Counted from the stretch's first letter, positions 1-13,317 are shown. The stretch: 64,000 bases of DNA from Montifringilla adamsi (GCA_017590115.1 JAGGNK010008781.1:2078911-2142910); one strand, 5' to 3'. Made by a program: numbers and translations. Notes: a model not told the origin generated them from the letters alone.

Positions 1-3000
1 GCAGTAGACTTTGTGACTGCAGGAAAGAAGGATGATCTTTGAAGAGCATGCACAGGGTTGTATGAGAGTGTTGCCTTTTCATATTTGACTGCAGAGTGTA
101 GATTTGTGCCACAATCCAGACAAAAATCCCCAACTGAACACTGTATTACAGAATGAGCAAAGGCTCTGAAGCACAGAAAAATTATCAAGACTTCTGCTGA
201 CCCTGCTTGCCTTTGAGTCGGGTGCCACATGATGAGTATTCAATTGCCTGTGGTGTCCAGTCAGATATTGTTACATACCTGAATCAAAACACACCTCCCT
301 GCCTTACTGCCCTAGAGAAGGAGCTGCCTGTTATCCTGTGAAATTTCCTCTGCTTGTCTGTCAGGGCTGCTGTGCTGTAATCTTGGAGGATAATCAACAG
401 CGAAACCATTCATAAATCACAGCAAACAGAAAAGACGCCGATAGGGTCTTAAATTTCAAGCCTGTGAAGCCATCATTTCAACAATGACAGTCAAAGGGGA
501 GATTAAGAATTCTTTTACATGGAAAAGTTTTTCTTGGAAGAGCAACCCTCTCTTTGGTTGCCTGTAACTGCAGTCATGTGGATTTGATTTTTACGTGGCC
601 CTTCTGCCCGCTTGCAGGGAATGCTCTGCAGCCCCAACGGGCCTGTTCTCACACCAAACTGGCTTGTGGAGGGACAGCAGTGGGATTGGAATAAGGCAGC
701 AAAAATGAAGGACTAAGGCTTTGCCCAGTGCTTACAGAGGCCAAATGGGCTGCCTGTTTGGGAGGCAGTGGCAAGATGTTCCAGACCCCTCTTGGCTCAA
801 GTCCACCATGCCTCTGGGTCCAACTGCAGAATGGGACTAAGACTGGTGCCTTGTTTTATGGTGCAAGTAAAGTATTTGGAGATTAACTGTACTTGCACCT
901 CATGGTGTTTAAAGGTGTGAGGCTATTGTGAAGTCTGTTGCCAAAAAGGGAATGCAGGGCTGGATTAACACCCCACCTGGAGGGCAGGTGATTTCTTTCT
1001 GATCCAAGTGGAGTCTTGTCTTGCCCTGTTCATTTGGACCAAGTGCTGTGCTAGGAAGAAAGGAGGGAGACTGCATAGTTCTTGCCTTCCCTGCCATGGA
1101 TGTTGACCAGCAGTGAGAGCCTGAAGAATATGCAAGGGGAGCAGAGGAAGAAACACCAAGTGGTGGAATACAGTCTGTATGCATCTGCTGTGCTTCCTTC
1201 AGATAGTCTTCCATTTAGAGTGGAAACAAGGTGGCTCTCTGCTGGTTTGTTTACTCTCCCTGATTTCTAGACATACACTGTGCTTCCTACTTCTGCTTTT
1301 CTAGCCTGCTTACTCCTGTGACAAGCAAGGGAAAATATCACAGTGGGAAGGATGCTTCTGTTCTAAGCATGATTAAAGAAGAAGAGCACACCAAAAGGTA
1401 CTCTGAAGAATTAAAAACTCTTTGAAAAAGCAAGTATTTCATAGCTTAAGATTTTCTGGAATTTTTTTTAAATGGAAGAAGCATGGATAAATGAGGATAA
1501 CTCTCCCCAAGAAAATAAAACACATCTCTTTTTTTTTCAGATTTTTCTTGTAAGCAATAATTTAAAACACAGGACCAGAGCAGAGATGTAAAGCCTCACT
1601 GAACAGCTTAGAGATGAAATTCTTGACTCAACAAATAGGTGTCATTATAAGAACTCTTACAGTTCGTATTCTTGGCTAGCCTGTGGTGATAGTGTTGTGT
1701 CTCTTTGATTTATGACACATTATTCCCGCCTGTAATGTCTAACAGTCAACGGCACATTTCTTCTCCAGCTATCCACCCCATTTAGCACATTTATAAAGCT
1801 TGGAAGGACAACAACAGCTCTCAAATTGCCTGTTGGGATGGGGCACGTTGAAAACGGCATGACGCAGTGACACGTGATGGACAATGGGGGAGATGTTCTC
1901 TTAGCTCTATTTCCTCCTGCTCTAAATCAGCTATGACATGAAAGAAATTATTTGGCACCATATGGTGACCTGAGGATTGGAAGGCCGTCTTCTTCCAAGA
2001 GCAGTAGCTGTCAACCTGTCACTTGTGGAAGAAAACCAAGAAAAGCAATTCTAGTCAGCTTAAATTCACTGTAGAGGAGCTGCATTGCTGCTGAGTCCAC
2101 AAATCGGGGAGGAAAGTCAGAACTCACTGTCCTAACTTTTCAAGTTAAAAGTCTTTGGTCCCCATGTCTAAGCTAATATCCCACTGAAAACCAACCTGAA
2201 CATCTTTCCTAGTGAAAGAGTGGGAGCTGAGAATGGAGCCTTCCTGAAGGATATCGATCCATAGATGCTGTAATTCAGGAAATTCGTTGTTGGAGGTCAT
2301 TTGCTGAAAAGTCTCCTACTTGTTTATCCTCATCAGCAGGCTCTTAGCAGATCCCTCACAGACAGCCCTCCTCTGGGGCTGTCTAGGGGTGAGCCTGTAT
2401 CACTGGAATCCACTCAGCCTTTTCTGATTTCCATAATCAGAGGCAGAGAGAGCCTGACCTCTGTGTGGTGCTCAGAGGGACTGACCTGGGTACCTCTCGT
2501 CAGTTCTGCCCGTGCTGTATCCAGCTGCTCAACAGATGGGGCAGAGCCAAACCCCCTGGCACGGGATCCAGGATTGGACAGGCTGGCCAGTCAAAGCTCC
2601 CTGCATTCACTGAATTGCCATCAAGGTTTCAGCATTAGTGGATGGCCAAGTGTGGTCACCTGTCCCCTGGCAGCTGGGCTGAGACCACTGGAGTCATCAG
2701 CTAAATTACCTTGAATTGATGACCTGCAGACTAAAAGCTCTGCAACGCAGTTCCCATTATGCACCCAGCTCCCATTTCCTTTTGTATTTCTCTCATAGAA
2801 AAGTAACAGGAAAAGCTATTACTGGCTTTATGAAATGTAAGTTCATACAGTGTTTCCTATAAGACTTCAAGCAACTCCTTGTTAAAGCAGATAAGTTAAT
2901 CTGTCTTTTGATTCAGGTCACAGTACGGTTTCAGCTTTAAATCACCACAGAACAGTAACTAATGGCATTTGCCATGGGAATGATGTTGAAAAAACAAGGA

Positions 3001-3395
3001 ATCTGGGCAATTACTAGATGTATATTCCTGGTGAAAACAGCCCACGTAAAGACAGTGTCAGGGAAAAGGATGATTGATCATCTGGATTTTGCTCCCTTGT
3101 GTTTTCTTGCCCACTTTCTCCACAGTGTACTATTAACTGTTGCACAATTATTGTAATGGAACCTGCCAGCAGACCTTGCCACATGAGGAACTCAGGCACT
3201 GTCAGGAGCCTGAGTCAAAAGCTCAACAGAGTTTTTTTTATCCATGCAGGCTGAAACTGCACAGCCAGAGCAGTACAGTCCCTTCAGGCATTCAACTTTC
3301 AAAAATACCAAAGTAAGAGTTTTACCAGAGTTGGGTTTTTTTCCACTTCGAATTCTTGATAGAATGCTGTATGTTCCAGTCTTGTCTCAGAGCTC
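1..3395. other. Unique non-coding sequence
   Basis: No exon, RNA gene or recognisable transposon was found here. The open frames are short, lie in competing frames and lack a coherent splice-site pair. Small items seen are a palindromic E-box CACGTG at 1871-1876 and a perfect 10-bp inverted repeat (860-869 with 890-899). Both are of a kind expected by chance in a window this size. Confidence 0.6.
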
Positions 3396-3440
3396 ATTAA
3401 AGTCAATGTAAAGACTTTTGGTGACTTTAATTAGCAGTGG
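3386..3440. repeat. Probable fragment of an old amniote repeat with an inverted-repeat core
   Basis: The sequence contains a perfect 10-bp inverted repeat, ATTAAAGTCA (3396-3405) and TGACTTTAAT (3422-3431), around a 16-base loop. The text around it (AAGTCAATG, then AAAGACTTTTGGTGACTTTAAT-like wording, then TCTGAACCCTAAAG) resembles a 'gaagtcaatggaaagactcccattgacttc...' repeat tail that I recall from turtle and crocodile genomes. The family name is not certain. The inverted repeat is seen directly; the family membership is recollection. Confidence 0.35.
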
Positions 3441-6400
3441 TCTGAACCCTAAAGCTGATCAAAACTCCCACCAAACTGTAAATATGGAGGTGTTCTGTTT
3501 GCATTGCAGATATAATATTTGGCTACAAGGCAAGGATGCTTGGAACTGTTTTCTCTGTGCTCTCTGTGTGTCTTTCAGATTCCTGGTAATTTTACTGGAT
3601 TGTTTTTAGTTATAGGTTTTTTTATTAGGTTAAAAAAAATGGCCAGTTTCAATCTCAATGCAAAACAGAAGCAACTGACAGCTCCTGAAATCAATGACTG
3701 AAATTTGGCTTCTCTTAAAGTAGGTGTAGTTTTATTCAGCTGTTGGCCACTGGTGTGAGAGAGTTTGTTCTCATGGTACCTCTGCTCCACCCACATGCCA
3801 CAGCCCCATGGAAAAAGTTCTAATGCTGAACCTGCACTGTGGATTTTGCAGTGTGCAGGGCCAGTCCATGAAGCAATGGAAAGCAAAGAAAATCAATGTG
3901 CAGTAGAAAAAAATGTGCAATACAGAGAGATTTTATTTCAAGCCTGTTCAAGGGAAAAAAAAAAAAAAAACAAAACAGGGACAAACCCAAAGCTTTGCTG
4001 AATGGTATTGTTCTGAACAGCCTTTGGAAAGGTGTGTCACTTGTTCTCTAGACTGCCACAACACCCTGGGATGCTGTAAAAATAGCTGGCAGTGCCTGAC
4101 TGACAGGCAGGAGACGTGTGACCCTAAATTATGGTGTTTTCCTTTTCATGATGAAATGAATGCTGCCTTAGACAGAGGCTGAAGTACATCTGTTTGCGGT
4201 GGGAGTGCCATTTTAGGCCCGTTTCTTTTTGAAACTGGGCTTGGAATTGCCAGGGATCAGCAGAGCTATGGGCTCACAAAGAGGGCACTGTCTTTGAGGA
4301 ATCTTTACATAAGCCCTGCACAACCAAGGCAACAGGAGTTTGCACAGCTGCTGCTGGAAGCAAACATGTACTTTTAGCTGACCTGGGCTGATGACTTTGG
4401 GCGTTAAATCTGACGCTTTCCAGATGTACAGACCTCTCCTGCCACAGTCCCCAAACATTCAGTCCCCAGGTAAAAAAGAAAATAATAACAGTAATAATAG
4501 CAATAGTAAAAAGGCACTTATAAATACCACACTGTAGTGTATATTCCAGACCTGACATTTATAGGTTGCATGGTCCAGTTCAAAGTTGAGTGGCATTATC
4601 TTCTCTAAGAGCTGTGTTTTGAACTACGCTTGGTTCAGAGCTAATTAGTGCTGCATCTGTCTTGCTTCTCATCTCTGGTGAAGCACCTTGTTCAGAAAAG
4701 GTGGCTAAATATCCGGACCTGTTGAGAATTGGCAAATATCTGTCTGTGAGCATAAGACCCCAGGGAATAGTCCTAAATCTGTGCTGAGCCCGTAAGCATT
4801 CACAGGACAAAGGCCAAATAATAAAAAAATTAAATTTTGTGCTTCATGACAAAACAAAACTGTGCACATCGAGGGACAGGTTTACAAGCGAGGATGGGAT
4901 GGGATGGTTGTGAAATATTGTCACTGGACAAGTGACAGGGAATGAGCTGGCTGCTCCCCAACCCCGTGTCCTGACTCTGTGTGTGCTGCTGCAGGCTGTG
5001 AGTTGTGCTGTGGAAGTCACTGCTGACTGCACAGCAGGCTCTGGGTTGACACAGTTCACTTGATTTTCAGAAGGAAGTGGAACCTCATCCTTGCTCCAGA
5101 CCCAGCATAAATTGCTTTCCTCCCTAGACTGGGTATTTTTAACAATAATTCCTGCCCTCATGCATCTCTGCAGCCTTTGGATGTTCTTAGGGAGGGTGAT
5201 TAAAGGGCGTGGGGTGCTTGAAGTGGATCATTTATTTTATTCCATTTTATTTAGGTGTGATATTTATAAAGGCTCTAAAATTGGCAGCAAGAGAAAGGCA
5301 CATATTCTTCTGTCCTGGAGACTGCCCCAAAACAGACAGCTGCAGCCCAGCCTCTCCTTATTTTCCCTGCCAGTTCCCTCAAGCATGACTGGTTTGAGGA
5401 CCACCTTCAGTGAGATCAAAAGGTGATTTTCCCTGTGCTTGCACCACATGCCACTTCACTTTCAAACCACCTGTCAGCTGGGTGGCAAGTGAGACAGGAA
5501 TGAATTCTGGCCTCCCTTACTTGAAGCATGAACATCTCCAAGAAAGACAACGAGGCGGTGAAGGTGAAATTAGATCTGAGAGAGCCTACAAAGCCCTAGA
5601 GATGTGTTCTTGCCATGGTGAGCTGAGGCGCCCAGGGAAATGGTTACTCAAAACTCTCTCTCATCAGCTGGGGATCCTTTAATCTCTCCTCCCTGGTGCA
5701 TTGCATGTCATCCTGTGAAAGGATCCTGGAAATACAAAGGCATGCAGTTGCAGAGAGAGCATGGATGTTTGGTGCTCACTTCTGCAGGACTTTTCAGCTA
5801 CAGAGCAGGAAGCTTCTTACATCTTCCTTCCTCACCTTTCTTGCTTTCTTTATAACAGCAGTGCAGTGAAAGGGAGGTTTGCTCTCTTGAAACCTTTGTT
5901 TTTCTCTCTGGCTGTTATGAAACACCAATGTTTCCAAATTTTTCATGGAATAAAATTCCAAAACATCTTGCTTTGCAGAGGGAAATAAGTCTTGCCCCAA
6001 CATTTTTTGATCAAAGTTCTGGTATGCTCCAAATTGATGTATTTCACTTTAGTTTGTTCAATTAACCCTAAAAGCTTCACTTTAACTCCACTCAGTGCTG
6101 AACATCAGCCCTGAATTGAATTTCCTTCTAGCAGCTCTCATACAGTAACTTAATACCTGTATTTTTCAGGGAACAATGTGTAGCTGCTGTGATGTCTCAC
6201 AGACCTTTAGAGTCTCTGCACCATGGCAGATGGAGTCCTCGAGGAAACAGCCTGCAGGAAAGATGAGACATCTAAACCACAGCCCACTGAGGCTGTGTAC
6301 TTATAGGAAAATGAGGTTTTAATGGTTTATTGAACATATTCAAACCAAAACATAGTTTTTGATTTTGTTCCAACTGGCCCTAAAGAAAATATTTCTTCTT

Positions 6401-8900
6401 GACTTTTCTCAATTGAAAAAAAAAGGGACATTTTTATGTCTCTATTGTGAAAGGAAAGAAGGTTCAAAATCAGGATGTTTTTCTCCCTGAAAATTTCAGT
6501 TTTGTGAAAACTGCCTCTTTACTGGGCAACCTTCCCAAAGGGAATCCCCAGCCAGCCCCAGTGCTAATATCAGTGCACAGTGTTTGGAGCTGATCCAAAG
6601 GTCATTCACGCCATTAGACATTTTTATCGTGGACTTGAATAAACTTTGGACCAGGCTCTTTTGGCAAGAGCATGCACAGTCTGGAAACCTAAAAATAAAT
6701 CCTGATTTGGAGCCATCCACAGCTTTTCAGTCACCATGATGGTACATTGGTATGAGCTTGTCAGAGAGGTGATGAGGTGATTTGGTCTTCTCTGTGGCCA
6801 GAGAATCTTTAGCTGTTTGTTGAAACAAACAAGGGAGAAGATGCTCTTCCAAAAGCTCAATGTTAAGACCTCTTGGTGAAGAATTTTCCCATGAAGCATC
6901 AACCCTGGAAGGTTGAGATAGAAGGTGTTGTCTCAAGGGATGATCTGGTTTTTTCTTCAAGAAGATTTTCAGCAGTAATAGCTCCTGGAATATGTAAGAC
7001 TGTCATCCTCAATCCTAGGAAATGGAGAGGACCCTCCATGATGCAGTTTGTCTGTAGCAGTAGTTTTGGGAGCAACAAAAGGGGCTGTGCCAGAAGGGAA
7101 GAAAAACTGGTCAAAGCACAGAATTTACACTTTTCCTTGTTTGTCTCCTGTCCATGATCTGAGACATTCACAGGAATCCAGGGTAAGAAAACCCTTGGTA
7201 ACAATGAATCTCTATCCTGCCATTCACCATCGCTGTGCACCATGAAGGGACCACTCTGAAATTCTGACAGGGAATATCATGCTGTAATTACCATGTCTAA
7301 ACCCTTTCACCTGGAGTTCACTCCAGCTCTCTACAATGACCTGAGTCAGATCTGTGTGTGGAAAAAGCAAAGTGTTTCCAGCATCTCAGTTTTATTTCTA
7401 CTGGCACAAGTGTTTCCTTGTGTCTGGTACTGCTTGCTGGCTGATGAATCCTTGGCTGAACACAAATAACAGGTCACTTGCTGAGGTTGTATAAGTGGCC
7501 ACATGAGGGAGAAAGATGGAGGAAGTCAGAGGCCCTTAGTCAGGTGGCAGTGGACTTTCTTGTGCCTACAGACTGTGGTGGATGTCAGTCCTAATTCCCA
7601 CAGTGCTAGTGACTGCTGGAGCAATGCTGGTGGCTGTGGTCAGGCCATCAGGAAGTCCATCCAAAGGGCTCATCTTCAACTAGTTGGTCTATTTCCTTCC
7701 TATATATCTTTTCCTATCCATCTGGGTATCAGATATTTTGTTTTCTGTCCACAACAGGAAGGAGTTTGCCCTTTCCATGAGGTTTGTAGCCACCACTCTT
7801 TTCTGTGGGCTCTTCATAACTGGTTGGTGTGATTCTCCTGATTCCCAAGACAGCTCTCTCGTCTGCAGCAGTCCCTGTTTAAGGGTGTTAAGTTGTGGCA
7901 GTAATAATGCTGGCCCTGGTGAGAATACAAATGTGTAGTTTGTTGATCCTGGCCTGCAGAGCAGTACTACTGCCTGGCAACTACACCACAAGAGCTGGCA
8001 GGCAGTCTGATTTCCAGCTCACTGCTCTGAAAGGGGAAAGGGTGTTTTCAAATTTCTTCTTTCCCTCCGTCTGCTCCAAGTCAGATCCTGCCAGGAAGCT
8101 TTGGAGAGAAGCTCTGGTGTTCATCTGCGCCTCCCAAGCTGAGTATGATGGCCAGGCTCATTCTCCAGGACTTAGATACCCAGCAAAATTTACTGGGTCT
8201 CAGCAGTGGGTGGGGGTCACTGGAAGCTCAATGTGAGCAGCATGTGGGGCAGTGAAGAACTGAGGTCCTGACAGAGCGTGTTTTTGGGGGACTCCTGCCA
8301 GAAGTGGGGGTCACTTCTAATCATCCACTGGTCAAACAGGCTAATTCTAAAAGCAGAAGCCAGGTTCCAGATGCTCGTGTGGTCACACATTGCAGGGAGC
8401 ATCACACACTGGCTCCCCGTCACTGAAGAACTGAAGCACACACCAAAAATGCTTGGCTGAATCAGCACGTGCTTAGATGTCCTGTGGATTACTGTGAATT
8501 ACTGAAATGACACCAGGGACGTATTCTGGACTGGCAGCATGTCACATTTCCACTCTGTATTGCCCAAGGATGTGAAGTAATTCGATACCTCAGGAGGGAA
8601 AGATGTGTTTCTATGCTATACCACTGATATTTTCTGAATCCACAGTGTTCAGTCCAGGTACTCTGGGACATCCAAGGACACCTTACATTCAGTTATTCTA
8701 AGGTTGTATTTTGTATCTGGTTTAATGGGACTGTCCTGTCTGACAGGGAAAGGCAGAAACTGTAGAGAAATGGAGCTTACGAGGATGTCTGTTGTTGGCA
8801 CTTTGCCGCCACCTCCTCTACAAGGAAACCTGCAAACCCTTCTTGGGAGCAGCACATTGTCCTAAGCACAATCATGTGTTCACTGCATAGAGCACTTAAG
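3441..8900. other. Unique non-coding sequence with minor A/T tracts
   Basis: No gene was recognised. It holds a 16-A run at 3955-3970, a degenerate AAT-rich stretch at 4480-4508 and a degenerate TTTTA-type stretch at 5230-5253. Frames of about 100 codons in 6.6-8.2 kb overlap each other on both strands and look accidental. Confidence 0.6.
3955..3970. repeat. A16 homopolymer
   Basis: Sixteen consecutive A bases. There is no polyadenylation signal or recognisable retrocopy body next to it, so it is treated as a simple repeat. Confidence 0.9.
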
Positions 8901-8905
8901 AGTGA

Positions 8906-8910
<5 letters not shown>

Positions 8911-8963
<53 letters not shown>
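8911..8963. repeat. Compound (GA)n(GT)n microsatellite
   Basis: An uninterrupted AG/GA dinucleotide tract of about 26 bases passes directly into a TG/GT tract of about 27 bases. A few degenerate GT/GA units precede it (8901-8910). The purine-rich half followed by alternating purine-pyrimidine could adopt non-B DNA, and it is likely to vary in length between individuals. Confidence 0.95.
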
Positions 8964-11334
8964 TAGGGGCCAGCTTTTCATTGAAGCCTGGTCCCATTTC
9001 AGTCTCTCTTCCTGAATGTTCAGTGTTCACAGGCCTAAGCTAAATATGAGTGAAAATGTGCCAGGGGGCTTTGTTGTTGGGGTTGCTCACCAGCAGAACA
9101 ACCATGCTAGCAAATTAGGGAGAAAACAAGCACCACCTGATTTGTTCTTGCCCAAGGGCAACACTCATTTATGCACCCTGTTTGCTCCATATAACATGGG
9201 TACACATACGTTACCGTGTCCAACCAGCTACAAAAATGCTGTGGATCCTTGGGGGCCCTTGGGAGGCCTGGCATTATCTTTTCTCAGGATGTCAGTGAAA
9301 TGTTTACATCCATGAGGCACAGTGAGAATTAGACATTGCTCCATAGCCGAGCTTTCTGATTTACTTTAGGATGGGGCAAATGCAGAGCACAGTGCAGCCC
9401 TCATGCAGATGTTCCTGTGCTTCTTTGAAATGTTTAAATTATCTGCAGGGCTCCATAAGGAAGCAAAGCCCCAGTCCAGTGGAGTTAAGGTGACACTGCT
9501 TCCTCTCTGCCCAGGGATCATTTTTTAAGTGCACTTTCATGGTTTATGAATTTTAGGTAGTTTTTTCTTTAGTTTACCTTTTATAGCAATATCATCTTCA
9601 GCCTTGACAGTTTGCAGTATCAAATTTACCTGTCAGTATCAAATTTATCTGTCAGTGTTTGTGAAGATGACAAAAAAGCCTCCACGCCTTATAGCAGCAC
9701 CATGAGTTTGGTTTGGAGCTGGGTTGGGATGGGATGTCAGTTTGCACAAAATACACCCAGGAGCACTTCACCTGCCCTCAGGGAACAGCCACTTTGGGGT
9801 GAAAGGCAGCAGCTGTTCCATGCTTCACATAAATAGTGATAGAAGAATGTATGGCTGAAACTTCAGAGGGGGAATCTATGTTGGCAAAAGTTAATTGCCC
9901 TGTTTGCAAATGGTCTAAACAGAAAGGTTAATGCCCAGGGATTGTACAGGCACAACCTTGATTTTCCATCTGCTTTGATGTCTCAATTAGTAGAACTCAG
10001 GGCAAGGGGGAGCAACTCCTTGGATGTTTCCAGCTTTTTTGGGGGGGAAGGAAAAAAAGACTTATTTATTAGAATAGGCAGGTCACAATTTAACTGAGAG
10101 ATTGTTAAAGGAATTCAGAGCCTGTGGGATTTATGACAAGGTGATGAAAGAGGAACTCTGATAGTTACTCAATAAGCTTCTTTTTCCAAGAACATAAAGT
10201 TTTAAAAAAATAAATTTAAAAATGAGGATTTTTTTTTTTTATGAATGGGTTCTTGTGGTGTGCAGGCTGCTAACACTATCAACATTGTTTCTGGGGAACT
10301 CCAGGCATCTAATCAATCTTCATTCTGTAAGAAAACGTTCCAAATTATACGAAAACCACATGGCTTCTCCTGTTTGTAGGGAAAAACCTGACCTGACCCC
10401 ATCTGTGCTCCAGAATGGCTGAGTTCCCACCTTAGGACTAATTCCAGCAAGAGCTGTGATCCATTTTCATTGTCCTAGCACAAAGAAGAAGGCACTTGGT
10501 GTAAAGACACAGCTTTCCTTAGGATCCCAGTGAGGGAGCTGTTCCAAGGAACGTGTGGAGGGAAGGATGGGACTGGGATCATTACCATGGACATCCAGGC
10601 CATTCCAGGCCGTTTGTGTCTTTCTAATTATCTGCCTGAGCTTGTTTCCCCTGCAGCCTCCTGGCTGCCAGATCATTCCCAGAGGTTCCATTCCTGTGTC
10701 AGATGCTGGCGTGCTGTCTGCTCCTGCTCCAGCACTGCCCAGTGGGAGGCCAGCCCTCGCTGGCTGCTTCCACAGGGCATGTTACAGTCCTGCTTTCAAC
10801 TGCACAGGGACTGGGAGCAGCCACCTCCAGACAACATCTCTTCCTTTCATTTGACCTTTCTACACACACAGACATCATGCCACAGGCATGGTGGGTGTAA
10901 AATAAATATTTGTTATATGTGTGTCTATAAAAATGCAAGTTCACAAAGCAAAATGCATTTTTTCCTTTGAAGAAAAGGGACTTCTGCTGAAAAGATGTTA
11001 TCCTTTGAATACGAGTAGTTTGTCTCATAAATTACCCTGCTGTTTCCTCAAGATCTTGTGCAGAAGTGTTGTGCATTCTGGTCACTAGTTTCAAAGCCTT
11101 GTTCAAACCAAAGCAAACTGCAACAAGTCATCTCTGGAAAGTGACTGGGCTGTGAATAGCTCTGGAGATGAAAAGAAAGAAGCTACTGACAAGACAAATG
11201 AGTTGGCTCTTTAGACATAGCCTACAGTTACAGGGTTTGCTTCCAGTTTCCAAACTTCAGCAAACATAGGAGACAATTTTAGATTCTATATCTTGGCTTA
11301 TAAGAATGGGGAGCAATGTGTAAATAAAATTAAA
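8964..11334. other. Unique non-coding sequence
   Basis: No gene was recognised. It contains a short tandem duplication (9615-9652), a G7/A7 purine patch near 10040 and a T12 run at 10229-10240. The reading frames of up to 146 codons at 10.5-11.0 kb overlap in several frames on both strands in a locally GC-rich stretch and have no supporting splice sites. Confidence 0.6.
9615..9652. repeat. 19-bp tandem duplication, two copies
   Basis: Two adjacent 19-bp units (9615-9633 and 9634-9652) differ at one base: CAGTATCAAATTTACCTGT versus the same with TATCTGT at the end. A third partial start, CAGTG, follows. This is simple local slippage or duplication. Confidence 0.9.
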
Positions 11335-11425
11335 GGCAATGTGATGTAGCAGAGCGCTGGACTGGGATCTCAGGTGGCTGGACTAGCTAGGTCATGGGAA
11401 CCTCTCTGTGTTTCATTTTTCCAGA
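11335..11425 (+). repeat. MIR-type / core-SINE fragment (ancient tRNA-derived SINE)
   Basis: The order of motifs follows the 5' half of an amniote MIR-like SINE: GTAGCAGAGCGCTGGACTGG (A-box-like, tRNA-derived head), then CTAGCTAGGTCATGGGAACC, then CTCTCTGTGTTTCA, which corresponds to the 'cctctctgtgcctcag' core. The copy is eroded and lacks any intact promoter or tail. The match is from memory of the family, not from an alignment. Confidence 0.6.
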
Positions 11426-11639
11426 GAACATCCTGCTCTTTTGCACAAGACTTTGACAGAGAGCAGGATTAATTAATATAAGAAAATAATCATTCACATA
11501 AGACAATCTTTTTCATACATCCTTACATAAAGAAACCCCTCTTCAGTTGCTTATAGCACAAACTGCCATCACAAGAACTGAAATCTGTCAGTGTGTGTTT
11601 TTCTTCTTGTACAGCTGCTGTCCCTGCCCTGATCAGCCA

Positions 11640-12110
11640 CACCTGAGGTGGTCATTAGCCCTGAGGGCATCACTGGTCCCTACTGGCCTCGCCTGGGGTC
11701 TCCACCCAAACTCTCTGCCTACAGGGTGGGCCCTTGAATTCAGCTCAGCTCAGACCTGAGGCTCTCCCCTCTCTCCAAGCAGTGCTGTAGGGATGTCTGC
11801 TTGTGGACTTTTTTAATTTAGTCCCTGAATCGTTGACTGTTCCTGTCTTGACCTTGGATGTTCCTTGACCTTGCCTGGTGCTGTCTGGACTGTGTCTGAC
11901 CCTGCCCTGCGTTCCCAGGCTGTGCTGTGGATTCAGCTGAAGCTGGCTGCCACCTCCCCTGCTCACTGCTCTCAGGTATGCTGGGGCTGCTTGGCACAGG
12001 CCTGGCACTGCTGGCCTTGGTACTCTGCTTGGGGTTTGGCTCCCTCTCCTGAAAGGAGCAGCAGGCTTTTGACAAATCCTCATGCAGAAGATGCCCAGTT
12101 AGCAAAGGAA
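11640..12110. other. GC-rich, stop-poor patch
   Basis: A locally GC-rich stretch is open in several frames on both strands. The minus-strand frame ending at 11818 starts just after an acceptor-like CTGCTGCTCCTTTCAG and encodes a Q/S/R-rich, low-complexity peptide. A second minus-strand frame and a plus-strand frame are open over the same bases, so the openness reflects base composition. The patch is rich in TGACC/CCTTG wording and may be a degenerate old repeat that I cannot name. Confidence 0.4.
11849..11874 (-). promoter_or_regulatory. Two NR5A/ESRR-type half-sites in tandem
   Basis: TGACCTTGG at 11849-11857 and TGACCTTGC at 11866-11874 read on the minus strand as CCAAGGTCA and GCAAGGTCA. 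Both fit the extended half-site (about TCAAGGTCA) bound by monomeric orphan nuclear receptors such as SF-1/LRH-1 and ERR. They are 17 bp apart in the same orientation. Function is unknown and such sites are common by chance. Confidence 0.25.
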
Positions 12111-13317
12111 CTGTGATGAATAATCGTAGCCTTTCAGGTCACAGCACTCTCAGGCTTTCCTGGCCAGATGTGCTTCAGGCTCTGCCTGTTTCAAGACTGG
12201 CTCTTTCCTCCCTCTATCTGTGGGGAGCAGCAGGTGTCTGGAGAAGTCTGGCAGAGCTGATGCTTCACTGGTGACACATTACTGAGTTCATTAGGCTGCT
12301 GCAGCTGACTCAGGTTACCTCTCCTTTGCAGCCCATCCAGAGGCCAGAAGGCTGAGGACCTTTCCTTTAGCATTAAAAAAAAAAAAAATTAAATCACACA
12401 AGCAGCTACAGCTGTATGGAGCTGCTTCTTGTGTGCATATCTAAGTCACATCTGGATTGTTAGACAGTGTATCCATAATGTCACCCTCCTGCCTCAGCCT
12501 AGCAGTGCCAAATGCCCCAGCACACTGTCTGCCTGGACCTGGCAGCACAGATGTCCCCCACCTGTGCTTGGCTCTGCGTGGCCTCACGTGCTCACAGGGT
12601 TAGCTAGTGAGTAGCTCCAGGGTCTGGTGCAAAGCTCTTTATTCCTACAAAAAAAAGGGAGAAAGAAAATAAGTCCTCTGAGGTGAACCTGCCTGTATAA
12701 ATGTTTTCCTACTTGAATGTTTTCTGAAATATAAAACACCTGCCATCTGGGTAAATACACCTCAAGGAGAAAGGGGTAGTGTCTGGGGCAGGTGAGCCTG
12801 CCTGGACCTTCTCAAACATATTTGGAAAAACACAGTCAACTGGAAAATCCTAAATATTGTTGCTTCAGCACGGCTGCACTGGTCTTTGTTGCCCAGAAAG
12901 CTTTGGTAACTAGCATTCATATGACCAAACCAAAATTTTTAATGGTATGTACAGGCTCAAGAATCTCTCAGTGGACCAGTCTGTCTTATCAGTGGCAGAA
13001 ACAACTGCCGAGGCTGTTATCTGAATGCTGTGCTGAAAGCAACGTGGTCTAGGTGAGGGATGGAGAAAAACTTTACTATATCCTGACATCTCTCTGCCCT
13101 TGGACCAGGTTTACTCTTCTCTTGACAATCAGCTTATATTTTTTTCCTGGAGTGCCAGGATCCGGTGCCACTTAAAGGCCCTGGCATTCAATGTGCTGCA
13201 CAGCAACCCTCAAAATGTGCAAAGCAAGGGTGGGTCAGGGAATGATGAAGGCATTGTGGTTTAGATGGCTGCAAAAGCAGTGGCACACGTCCCCTCATTA
13301 CTGTTCCTGAGCCATGT
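12111..13317. other. Unique non-coding sequence with an A14 run
   Basis: No gene was recognised. There is an A14 run at 12375-12388 followed by AT-rich sequence. Two donor-like GTGAG motifs (near 12792 and 13052) have no convincing acceptor and frame in front of them. Confidence 0.6.

Noticed and set aside
860..899. Perfect 10-bp inverted repeat with a 20-base loop
   Set aside because: About one such inverted repeat is expected by chance in 64 kb, and nothing else supports a structure.
11745..12105. Overlapping minus-strand frames behind an acceptor-like CTCCTTTCAG
   Set aside because: Several frames on both strands are open over the same GC-rich bases. The Q/S/R-rich peptide is what such composition produces.
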